A stretch of 6,569 bases of DNA from an uncultured Clostridia bacterium (lineage in GTDB: Bacteria; Bacillota_A; Clostridia; UMGS1840; HGM11507): NCBI GenBank assembly GCA_934403665.1, contig CAKRUL010000080.1:1-6569 (forward strand). Reading direction: 5' to 3'. The notes beneath the pieces are model-generated. The model had not been told where the DNA came from. It saw nothing but the letters and a program-made list of their open reading frames with translations, and made no database searches. This document shows, one piece after another, positions 1 to 5,762 of the stretch; within the stretch, counting starts at the first letter, position 1; each line of letters opens with the position of its first letter. The position numbers were made by a program, and so were the translations under genes.

Positions 1-263
1 CGTTGCCGGTCATCGGGGTTCCGATTCAGTCTGCCTGCTTGGAGGGGATGGACGCACTGCTGGCAATGGTTCAGATGCCAAGCGGCATTCCGGTTGCGAC
101 AGTGGCGATCAACGGAGCGAAAAACGCAGCCATTCTGGCATTGCAGATTTTGGCGCGCTCCAATCCGGAGCTCCGGACAGTATTGAAGGAAAAGAAAGAA
201 AGTATGAAACAGGAAGTCATGAAAAAAAATGAAACAATAAAAGCGGAGGTAGAGACGTTATGA
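1..263 (+). CDS. purE: PurE, N5-carboxyaminoimidazole ribonucleotide mutase / AIR carboxylase, C-terminal part
   Basis: This is the 3' end of a gene that begins upstream of the window; the frame is already open at base 3, after two bases of a split codon. The visible 86 residues start with [10 protein letters not shown] and run through [21 protein letters not shown] and [14 protein letters not shown], the conserved C-terminal half of the PurE fold. PurE forms 4-carboxy-5-aminoimidazole ribonucleotide in the cytosol, either from N5-CAIR (with PurK) or directly from AIR and CO2; this fragment cannot tell which. About 35 residues rich in Lys and Glu follow the conserved core (from about ARSNPELR), a helical-looking tail that varies between PurE proteins. 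The stop TGA (261-263) overlaps the purC ATG (260-262), so translation is probably coupled. The TTG at base 3 should not be taken as a start, because conserved PurE sequence normally lies upstream of it. Confidence 0.95.
   Translation, partial: LPVIGVPIQSACLEGMDALLAMVQMPSGIPVATVAINGAKNAAILALQILARSNPELRTVLKEKKESMKQEVMKKNETIKAEVETL
245..250 (+). promoter_or_regulatory. Ribosome binding site of purC
   Basis: GGAGGT ends 9 nt before the purC ATG at 260 and lies inside the last codons of purE. It supports the ATG at 260 as the purC start and makes the ATGA overlap a plausible re-initiation site. Confidence 0.85.
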
Positions 264-976
264 GCAATGTAAACAAAAAAGAGTTACTGTATGAGGGAAA
301 GGCAAAAAAAGTTTACCTGACAGACAATGAGGATTACCTGATTGTTGACTACAAAGACGATGCCACTGCGTTTAATGGCTTGAAAAAAGGATCCATCCAG
401 GGAAAGGGAGCCATTAATAACCGTGTTTCCAACCATTTGTTTAAAATGCTGGAGAAGAACGGAGTAGAAACCCACTTGGTGGAAGAGATTTCCGATCGGG
501 AAACCATTGTCAAAAAAGTTTCGATTGTTCCGATTGAAGTGATTGTCAGAAATATTGCGGCAGGCAGTCTTTCCAAACGTCTGGGCTTAGAAGAAGGCAC
601 CAAGCTGAAAAAAACCGTTCTGGAATACAGCTATAAAAACGATGAGCTTGGTGACCCTATGATCAATGAATATCACGTCTATGCCATGGAACTGGCGACA
701 GAGGAAGAACTGAATACCATTGCACAAACAGCATTCAAGGTCAATGAATTGCTGAGTGCTTATTTAAAAGACCTGAATATTGAGCTGATCGACTTTAAAT
801 TGGAATTCGGAAGATTTAAGGGAAAAATTATTCTGGCAGACGAAATCTCTCCGGATACTTGCCGTTTTTGGGATTCGGTCACCAAGGAAAAGCTGGACAA
901 GGATCGGTTCAGAAGAGATTTGGGACATGTGGAGGATGCTTATCAGGAAATTTTAAAACGTTTAATGGGAGAGTAA
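260..976 (+). CDS. purC: PurC, phosphoribosylaminoimidazole-succinocarboxamide (SAICAR) synthase
   Basis: A complete 238-residue protein, the usual size for monofunctional bacterial PurC. It ligates aspartate to CAIR using ATP, giving SAICAR, in the cytosol. Family landmarks appear in order: [11 protein letters not shown] (residues 9-19, nucleotide-binding start of the fold), [11 protein letters not shown] (30-40), [11 protein letters not shown] (48-58), [13 protein letters not shown] (91-103, the first SAICAR synthetase signature), LIDFKLEFG (176-184, the second signature) and [14 protein letters not shown] (192-205, metal and substrate region). The start ATG overlaps the purE stop and has a good ribosome binding site. 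The stop TAA is followed after a single base by the purF ATG. Nothing is missing or unusual. Placement directly after purE matches the consecutive steps AIR to CAIR to SAICAR. Confidence 0.98.
   Translation: MSNVNKKELLYEGKAKKVYLTDNEDYLIVDYKDDATAFNGLKKGSIQGKGAINNRVSNHLFKMLEKNGVETHLVEEISDRETIVKKVSIVPIEVIVRNIAAGSLSKRLGLEEGTKLKKTVLEYSYKNDELGDPMINEYHVYAMELATEEELNTIAQTAFKVNELLSAYLKDLNIELIDFKLEFGRFKGKIILADEISPDTCRFWDSVTKEKLDKDRFRRDLGHVEDAYQEILKRLMGE
967..971 (+). promoter_or_regulatory. Ribosome binding site of purF
   Basis: GGGAG within the last codons of purC ends 6 nt before the purF ATG at 978. With a 1-nt gap between the two genes, purF translation is probably coupled to purC. Confidence 0.7.
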
Positions 977-977
977 G

Positions 978-2450
978 ATGGAGAACAAAGACTACGTATT
1001 TGCGGAGAACGAGGGGAAACTGAAGGAAGAATGCGGCGTTTTCGGTATTCTTGACAATGACGAGGGACTGGACTGTGCCAGCCTCGCTTATTACGCATTG
1101 TTTGCACTGCAGCATCGTGGGCAGGAAAGCTGCGGCATCGCTGTGAATGATAACGGAACCATTGTCTATCACAAAAATCTGGGGCTGGTTCCGGAAGTGT
1201 TCAATGAGGTTGTTTTAAACCATTTGAAAGGACAAATGGCAGTCGGTCATGTTCGTTATTCCACAACCGGAAGCAATCTGCGTGAAAATGCACAGCCCTT
1301 GGTTACGAAATATATCAAGGGAACGCTGACGATAGCTCACAACGGCAATCTGGTCAATGCGGCTCGTTTGAGAAGAGAACTGGAACAGACCGGTTCTGTG
1401 TTTCAGGGAACCAACGATTCCGAAGTGATGGCTTGCCTGATTGCAAAAGAGCGCATCAACACCCATTCGGTGGAAGAAGCGGTCGAAAGAATGATGGAGA
1501 AGCTGATCGGCGCTTATTCGCTGGTGATCATGTCTCCTTCCAAAATGATTGCCGTGAGAGATCCGAATGGTTTTCGGCCTCTTTCCATCGGAAAATTGGG
1601 AAATTCTTATGTGCTGGCATCGGAAACCGTTGCCTTTGACGCAATCGGAGCAGAATTTGTGCGGGACGTTCTTCCCGGTGAAATTGTGGTAATCACAAAA
1701 CAGGGACTTCGTTCGATTCCTCCGAAAAAGAAATGTGTCTCCAGCCTTTGTATTTTCGAGCATATTTATTTTGCACGCCCCGACAGCATCATTGAGGGAG
1801 CAAGCGTATACAATGCGCGGAAATGTGCCGGCAGATTTCTGGCGCAGGAGCACCCTGTGGAGGCAGATGTAGTCATTGCCGTGCCGGATTCCGGAATTGC
1901 TGCGGCAATCGGTTATGCAGAGGAGTCCAGGATTCCTTATGACATTGGTTTGATGAAAAACCGTTATATCGGCAGAACCTTTATTCAGCCGACCCAGGCC
2001 ATGCGTGAGACTGCGGTGCGGATTAAATTAAATGCCCTTTCCGCGATTGTGAAAGGCAAACGGGTTGTGATGGTAGACGATTCGATTGTCCGGGGCACAA
2101 CCTCCAAGCGCATTATCCAGCTTTTGCGGGATGCCGGCGCAAAAGAAGTCCATATGCGTGTCAGTTCTCCGCCTTTCCTGTACCCTTGCTATTTCGGAAC
2201 CGATATTCCCAACCGTGACTCTTTGGTTGCAGTCGGGCGTACAGTGGAACAAATCGGTGAATTGATCGGAGTGGACAGCCTCGGTTTTCTGAGTGTTGAC
2301 AATATGATGAAGATCGCCGATGGCTCCAAGTGCGGATTCTGCAATGCCTGTTTTACCGGAGAATATCCTGTTCCGGTGGAGGAAGCGAGAAAAGAAAATG
2401 AATCCGACCATCAGGAGAGAAAATTTATCAAAGTGCTTGGAGAAGAATAA
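978..2450 (+). CDS. purF: PurF, amidophosphoribosyltransferase (glutamine PRPP amidotransferase)
   Basis: A complete 490-residue protein catalysing the committed step, PRPP plus glutamine to 5-phosphoribosylamine. The N-terminal half is an Ntn-type glutaminase domain. KLKEE-CGVFGI places the catalytic cysteine at Cys19, so residues 1-18 should be a propeptide removed by self-processing, as in the Bacillus subtilis type. Other glutaminase landmarks are LQHRGQESCG (44-53), HVRYSTTGSN (91-100) and HNGNL (121-125). The C-terminal half is a phosphoribosyltransferase domain with the PRPP loop VVMVDDSIVRGTT (363-375). Cys258, Cys404, Cys455 and Cys458 match in position the four ligands of the structural 4Fe-4S cluster of the B. 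subtilis class, which suggests an oxygen-sensitive enzyme. Members of this family are typically feedback-inhibited by purine nucleotides. The tail after CFTGEYPVPVEE is short and polar. Start: the ATG 1 nt after purC, with GGGAG upstream. Confidence 0.98.
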   Translation: MENKDYVFAENEGKLKEECGVFGILDNDEGLDCASLAYYALFALQHRGQESCGIAVNDNGTIVYHKNLGLVPEVFNEVVLNHLKGQMAVGHVRYSTTGSNLRENAQPLVTKYIKGTLTIAHNGNLVNAARLRRELEQTGSVFQGTNDSEVMACLIAKERINTHSVEEAVERMMEKLIGAYSLVIMSPSKMIAVRDPNGFRPLSIGKLGNSYVLASETVAFDAIGAEFVRDVLPGEIVVITKQGLRSIPPKKKCVSSLCIFEHIYFARPDSIIEGASVYNARKCAGRFLAQEHPVEADVVIAVPDSGIAAAIGYAEESRIPYDIGLMKNRYIGRTFIQPTQAMRETAVRIKLNALSAIVKGKRVVMVDDSIVRGTTSKRIIQLLRDAGAKEVHMRVSSPPFLYPCYFGTDIPNRDSLVAVGRTVEQIGELIGVDSLGFLSVDNMMKIADGSKCGFCNACFTGEYPVPVEEARKENESDHQERKFIKVLGEE

Positions 2451-2486
2451 CAGAGGCATTTGCAGACCTTTGTTCAGAAAAATTTA

Positions 2487-2499
2487 GCCGCTTTGCGGC
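2487..2499 (+). repeat. Small perfect inverted repeat (hairpin) upstream of purM
   Basis: GCCGC-TTT-GCGGC forms a perfect 5-bp all-GC stem with a 3-nt loop. It ends 4 nt before the AGGA ribosome binding site of purM. The stem cannot be extended (A opposite A at its base) and no run of T follows, so it is not a standard intrinsic terminator. It could slightly affect ribosome loading or mRNA decay, or be coincidental. Confidence 0.6.
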
Positions 2500-2503
2500 A
2501 GAT

Positions 2504-2507
2504 AGGA
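2504..2507 (+). promoter_or_regulatory. Ribosome binding site of purM (modest)
   Basis: AGGA ends 9 nt before the purM ATG at 2517. It is shorter than the GGAGG-type sites before purC, purH and purD. It still supports this ATG, after which the protein begins with the expected N-terminal [15 protein letters not shown]. Confidence 0.6.
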
Positions 2508-2516
2508 TGAAACGTT

Positions 2517-3554
2517 ATGAATAAAGCATATACAGAAGCCGGCGTGAATGTGCACGCAGGCTACGAGGCGGTCAAACTGATGTCGAAACATGTGAAAAAG
2601 ACTTTTACGGATGGAGTTATGACTGATATCGGCGGTTTCGGCGGATTATTTGAATTGAAAAATTATAAAAATCCGGTTCTGGTTTCGGGAACGGACGGAG
2701 TAGGCACAAAGCTGAAACTGGCATTTCTGCTGGAGAATCACAAGACAATCGGTCAGGATTGTGTCGCTATGTGCGCCAATGATATTGCTTGCTGCGGTGC
2801 AAAACCGTTGTTTTTCTTAGATTATCTGGCAGTTGGCAAGAATGAGCCTCAAAAGGTTGCAGAGATTGTCTCCGGCGTATGTGACGGATGTATACAGGCC
2901 GGATGTGCTTTGATCGGCGGTGAAACGGCGGAGATGCCCGGCTTTTATCCGGTGGATGAGTATGACTTGGCCGGATTTTGCGTTGGTGCGGTGGAAAAGG
3001 ATCAGATCATAGACACTGCCTCTATCAAGCCGGGTGATAAACTGATTGGAATCGCTTCCAGCGGGGTACATTCCAATGGGTATTCTCTGGTCAGAAAGGT
3101 TTTTCATATCAATGACAATGATGTGGAAGGCACCAAAAAGCGTTTGAACGAATACAGCGAGAAACTTGGAATGACCATTGGCGAAGCTTTGCTCACTCCG
3201 ACCAAAATCTATGTGAAACTGATCCTGTCTTTGCTGGAAAAATGTAAACTGAAAGGAATTGCGCACATTACGGGGGGCGGTTTCTATGAGAATATTCCGA
3301 GAATGTTCGGAGAAGGACTCCGCGCGAAGATCGACATTCATTCCTTTGAAATTCTTCCGATTTTTGAACTGATTCAGGAGACGGGCGGAATTACGACAAA
3401 GGATATGTTTAACACCTTTAATATGGGTATCGGTCTTGTAATCGCAGTTGATGCACAGGATGCCCGGGAAGTGGTCAAAGAAGCGGAAGCCTTGGGAGAA
3501 AAGGCGTGGGTGATTGGCGAAGTGACTGCCGGTGAAAACGGGGTGGATTTATAA
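2517..3554 (+). CDS. purM: PurM, phosphoribosylformylglycinamidine cyclo-ligase (AIR synthetase)
   Basis: A complete 345-residue protein of the PurM/SelD-like ATP-dependent family, the normal length. It closes the imidazole ring, converting FGAM and ATP to AIR in the cytosol. Landmarks in order: [15 protein letters not shown] (5-19, N-terminal segment), [13 protein letters not shown] (57-69, nucleotide/phosphate loop), MCANDI (85-90), [11 protein letters not shown] (134-144), [16 protein letters not shown] (180-195), LLTPTKIYV (225-233), [13 protein letters not shown] (250-262) and FNMGIG (301-306). All expected blocks are present and no key segment is lost. The stop TAA (3552-3554) is followed immediately by the purN ATG (3555), so the two genes abut with no spacer. 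Its substrate FGAM would come from PurL or PurLQS, which is not in this window. Confidence 0.98.
   Translation: MNKAYTEAGVNVHAGYEAVKLMSKHVKKTFTDGVMTDIGGFGGLFELKNYKNPVLVSGTDGVGTKLKLAFLLENHKTIGQDCVAMCANDIACCGAKPLFFLDYLAVGKNEPQKVAEIVSGVCDGCIQAGCALIGGETAEMPGFYPVDEYDLAGFCVGAVEKDQIIDTASIKPGDKLIGIASSGVHSNGYSLVRKVFHINDNDVEGTKKRLNEYSEKLGMTIGEALLTPTKIYVKLILSLLEKCKLKGIAHITGGGFYENIPRMFGEGLRAKIDIHSFEILPIFELIQETGGITTKDMFNTFNMGIGLVIAVDAQDAREVVKEAEALGEKAWVIGEVTAGENGVDL
3540..3546 (+). promoter_or_regulatory. Ribosome binding site of purN(H)
   Basis: GGGGTGG within the last codons of purM ends 8 nt before the ATG at 3555. It is G-rich rather than a perfect GGAGG. Because the purM stop and purN start are directly adjacent, initiation here may depend on ribosomes finishing purM. 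Confidence 0.55.
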
Positions 3555-5738
3555 ATGAAACGGATTGCGGTGCTGGTATCCGGCGGCGGAACCAATTTAC
3601 AGGCAATCATTGATGCCATACAAAACGGAGGCATTACAAACGGGAAAATTGTTAAGGTGATCGCCAGCAAAGAGGGGGTTTATGCTCTGAAACGTGCGGA
3701 GAAGCACGGAATTGCTGCGACAGTGATTTCCAGAAAACAGTTTGACAGTGTGGAGGCATATGACCGTGCGATGACGGAGGAACTGCAAAAAGACAGAGTG
3801 GATTTGATCGTTCTTGCCGGATTTCTCTCTATTTTGGGGGAGCAGGTCATACAGGCTTTTCCGAATCGGATTCTCAATATTCATCCGGCTTTGATTCCTT
3901 CTTTCTGCGGACCGGGATTTTATGGTTTGCATGTACATAAGGCTGCTTTGGAAAAAGGAGTTAAGGTGACCGGAGCAACCGTGCACTTTGTGAATGAAAT
4001 TGTGGATGGAGGAGCCATTCTCCTGCAAAAAGCGGTGGACGTGCAGGAGGGGGATACTCCTGACATTTTGCAGAAACGTGTCATGGAACAGGCGGAGTGG
4101 CATATTCTGCCGCAAGCGCTTGATCTGTTTTGCAACGATCGTATTGTCATCAATGAAAATCATGTTTCGATAAAAAAGATAACGGAGGGTCATGAAATGA
4201 AAAAAAGAGCGTTAATCAGCGTGTCAGACAAGGCTGGCGTAGTTGATTTTGCGAAAAATTTGGAAGCGATGGGGTTTGAAATCGTCTCAACCGGCGGAAC
4301 GGCAAAAGCATTGTCGGAGGCAGGGGTTGCCGTCATTAATGTCTCGGATATCACCGGTTTCCCGGAATGTTTGGATGGAAGGGTCAAAACACTTCACCCG
4401 AAAATTCATGCGGGCATTCTTGCGATGAGAAGCAATCCGGAACATATGAAAACATTGGAGGAGTTAGAGGTAAACACCATTGATGTGGTAGCAATCAACC
4501 TCTATCCCTTCAAGGCAACCATTCGCAAGGAAAACGTATCGATGGAGGAATGCATTGAAAACATCGATATCGGCGGGCCGACGATGATTCGTGCGGCGGC
4601 TAAAAACTGGCAGGATGTTGCTGTGATCGTGGATCCTTCGGATTATGACCGGGTGGTAAACGAATTAAAAGCAGACGGCTGTGTGTCCAGAACCACCAAG
4701 CTGGAATTGGCGTTTAAAGTGTTTGAGCATACCAGCGATTACGATACCATGATTGCAAATTATCTGAAAAAGAAAGTCGATGTGGAACAGTTCCGCGATA
4801 CTTTTACGGTAACTTATGAGAAGGTTATGGATTTGCGGTATGGTGAAAATCCGCATCAGAAAGCAGTTTATTACAAGGAAGTGCTCCCGGCGGAGGGCAG
4901 TATTGTCAACGCGAAACAGCTTCACGGGAAAGAACTTTCGTTTAATAACATCAATGATACCAACGGTGCCTTGCAGCTGTTAAAAGAGTTCCGTGAGCCA
5001 ACGGTGGTAGCGGTGAAGCATGCCAATCCGTGCGGCGTGGGAGTGGGCGAGACCATTTTTGAGGCCTATCAGAAAGCATATGAAGCGGACCCGGTTTCTA
5101 TTTTTGGCGGAATCGTGGCGGCAAACCGTGAGATTGACGAAAAGACGGCAGAGGAAATCAACAAAATTTTCATAGAGATTGTCATTGCTCCTTCGTTCAG
5201 CGAAAAAGCTTTTCAGATTCTTTCTCAGAAGAAGAACATTCGTCTCTTAACCCTGGAAAACATTCTTTCAGTGGAGGAGAATGGCATAGAATTCAAAAAA
5301 GTATCCGGCGGACTGCTGGTACAGAATATTGACAACGAACTGATGCATGAGGCAGATCTGGAATGCGTCACAGAAGAAAAACCCACCAAGGAACAGATGG
5401 AGCAGCTGAAATTTGCATGGAAGGTTGTCAAACACACCAAATCCAACGCCATTGTTCTGGCGAAGGACAATGCTACCATCGGTGTGGGACCAGGTCAGAC
5501 AAACCGCATTACTGCTTTGGAGCTGGCAATCAAATATGCTGCCGGCAAGACGGAGGGGTCTGTGATGGCTTCCGATGCATTCTTCCCGTTCTCGGATTGC
5601 GTGGAAGCTGCACACAAGGCAGGAATTAAAGCAATCATTCAGCCGGGCGGGTCCATCCGCGATCAGGAATCGATTGATGCCTGTAACCGATACGGGATCG
5701 CAATGGTATTTACCAAAATGCGTCATTTTAAACATTAA
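3555..5738 (+). CDS. purNH: PurN-PurH fusion: GAR transformylase joined to AICAR transformylase/IMP cyclohydrolase
   Basis: One open frame of 727 codons carries two complete proteins normally encoded separately. Residues 1 to about 208 are PurN: SGGGTNLQ (9-16, phosphate loop), [10 protein letters not shown] (108-117) with catalytic Asn108 and His110, and the DGG block with catalytic Asp151; it formylates GAR to FGAR with 10-formyl-THF. Residues 215-727 are a full 513-residue PurH. Its MGS-like IMP cyclohydrolase domain comes first (in PurH numbering: STGGT 31-35, [10 protein letters not shown] 64-73, INLYPF 100-105, [14 protein letters not shown] 124-137). The AICAR transformylase domain follows (RYGENPHQ 214-221, LSFNNIND 247-254, KHANPCG 274-280 with the catalytic Lys-His pair, GPGQTNR 431-437, terminus MRHFKH). 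Only about ten residues link the two, and they are encoded by what looks like a purH ribosome binding site. Both halves look catalytically intact. Whether the cell makes the fusion, separate proteins, or both is open; a one-base error in the A6 run could also explain it. Confidence 0.85.
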   Translation: MKRIAVLVSGGGTNLQAIIDAIQNGGITNGKIVKVIASKEGVYALKRAEKHGIAATVISRKQFDSVEAYDRAMTEELQKDRVDLIVLAGFLSILGEQVIQAFPNRILNIHPALIPSFCGPGFYGLHVHKAALEKGVKVTGATVHFVNEIVDGGAILLQKAVDVQEGDTPDILQKRVMEQAEWHILPQALDLFCNDRIVINENHVSIKKITEGHEMKKRALISVSDKAGVVDFAKNLEAMGFEIVSTGGTAKALSEAGVAVINVSDITGFPECLDGRVKTLHPKIHAGILAMRSNPEHMKTLEELEVNTIDVVAINLYPFKATIRKENVSMEECIENIDIGGPTMIRAAAKNWQDVAVIVDPSDYDRVVNELKADGCVSRTTKLELAFKVFEHTSDYDTMIANYLKKKVDVEQFRDTFTVTYEKVMDLRYGENPHQKAVYYKEVLPAEGSIVNAKQLHGKELSFNNINDTNGALQLLKEFREPTVVAVKHANPCGVGVGETIFEAYQKAYEADPVSIFGGIVAANREIDEKTAEEINKIFIEIVIAPSFSEKAFQILSQKKNIRLLTLENILSVEENGIEFKKVSGGLLVQNIDNELMHEADLECVTEEKPTKEQMEQLKFAWKVVKHTKSNAIVLAKDNATIGVGPGQTNRITALELAIKYAAGKTEGSVMASDAFFPFSDCVEAAHKAGIKAIIQPGGSIRDQESIDACNRYGIAMVFTKMRHFKH
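4172..4178 (+). other. A6G slippery heptamer at the purN-purH junction
   Basis: AAAAAAG lies in the frame as A AAA AAG (codons ATA AAA AAG, fusion residues 206-208), the classical phase for -1 ribosomal slippage and also a site prone to polymerase slippage. A shift to -1 reaches TGA at 4193-4195, giving PurN of 213 residues. Loss of one A reaches TAA at 4180-4182, giving PurN of 208 residues ending VSIKR. I see no strong downstream stem-loop to stimulate ribosomal shifting. Similar A-runs occur elsewhere in the window, so use of this site is unproven. Confidence 0.4.
4184..4189 (+). promoter_or_regulatory. Internal Shine-Dalgarno for purH inside the fused frame
   Basis: GGAGGG followed by ATG at 4197, with 8 nt between GGAGG and the start, is as good a ribosome binding site as any in this operon. 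It lies in the linker of the PurN-PurH fusion and precedes exactly the residue where stand-alone PurH proteins begin ([12 protein letters not shown]). It is therefore probably either a working internal start or the remnant of the start from when purH was separate. Confidence 0.7.
4197..5738 (+). CDS. purH: PurH alone, possible second product from the internal start
   Basis: The same frame as the fusion, read from the internal ATG, gives a 513-residue protein that matches normal bacterial PurH at both ends ([12 protein letters not shown] at the start, MRHFKH at the end). PurH catalyses the last two steps to IMP: AICAR formylation by 10-formyl-THF, then ring closure. The upstream GGAGGG with ideal spacing makes independent translation likely on mRNA grounds. 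This entry is an alternative product of the locus, not a second gene copy. If the open junction is a sequencing artefact, this is the true and only purH product and purN ends near 4182. Confidence 0.6.
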   Translation: MKKRALISVSDKAGVVDFAKNLEAMGFEIVSTGGTAKALSEAGVAVINVSDITGFPECLDGRVKTLHPKIHAGILAMRSNPEHMKTLEELEVNTIDVVAINLYPFKATIRKENVSMEECIENIDIGGPTMIRAAAKNWQDVAVIVDPSDYDRVVNELKADGCVSRTTKLELAFKVFEHTSDYDTMIANYLKKKVDVEQFRDTFTVTYEKVMDLRYGENPHQKAVYYKEVLPAEGSIVNAKQLHGKELSFNNINDTNGALQLLKEFREPTVVAVKHANPCGVGVGETIFEAYQKAYEADPVSIFGGIVAANREIDEKTAEEINKIFIEIVIAPSFSEKAFQILSQKKNIRLLTLENILSVEENGIEFKKVSGGLLVQNIDNELMHEADLECVTEEKPTKEQMEQLKFAWKVVKHTKSNAIVLAKDNATIGVGPGQTNRITALELAIKYAAGKTEGSVMASDAFFPFSDCVEAAHKAGIKAIIQPGGSIRDQESIDACNRYGIAMVFTKMRHFKH

Positions 5739-5751
5739 TACCAAAAGCAAC

Positions 5752-5757
5752 GGAGGT
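5752..5757 (+). promoter_or_regulatory. Ribosome binding site of purD
   Basis: GGAGGT in the 24-nt purH-purD spacer ends 5 nt before the ATG at 5763. It is the only strong start signal here and fixes the purD start, after which the protein begins MKILVVGGGGREHAI as expected. The spacer holds no hairpin or terminator. Confidence 0.85.
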
Positions 5758-5762
5758 GTCCT

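Larger units (their letters stand above)
2451..2516 (+). other. purF-purM spacer, the largest non-coding gap
   Basis: A 66-nt gap, long for this operon, where the other junctions run from a 4-nt overlap to 24 nt. It contains a short GC-rich hairpin (2487-2499) and the purM ribosome binding site. I found no convincing -35/-10 pair, no T-tract that would make the hairpin a terminator, and no riboswitch-like fold; the gap is too short for a purine riboswitch. Confidence 0.8.

Noticed and set aside
300..620. Several A6-A7 runs in purC as programmed slippage sites
   Set aside because: They sit inside conserved motifs such as EGKAKKVY, where slipping would only destroy the protein. They mainly show that A-runs are common here, which tempers the claim about the purN-purH run.
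1215..1853. Long open frame (212 codons) on the minus strand inside purF
   Set aside because: It lies wholly opposite a well-conserved purF region, has no recognisable protein motifs, and is rich in His, Arg, Ser and Phe as expected for the reverse complement of a real gene.
2448..2510. Read-through extension of purF: 19 further codons after its TAA before a TGA at 2508-2510
   Set aside because: A gap of this length stays open by chance fairly often, PurF is already of normal length, and TAA is not a typical leaky stop.
2487..2510. Hairpin before purM considered as an intrinsic terminator
   Set aside because: The stem is only 5 bp and is followed by AGATAGGATG with no T-tract. Termination here would also cut a pathway operon in half.
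2451..2516. Internal promoter in the purF-purM gap
   Set aside because: No pair of -35 and -10 like elements with 16-18 nt spacing could be found by eye.
2507..2524. Five-codon mini-frame (MKRYE then TAA) overlapping the purM start
   Set aside because: No convincing ribosome binding site at the right distance, and so short a frame is expected by chance.
3597..4193. Minus-strand open frame of 198 codons opposite the PurN half
   Set aside because: It is the antisense shadow of conserved purN codons, with no family resemblance. The + strand reading explains the sequence completely.
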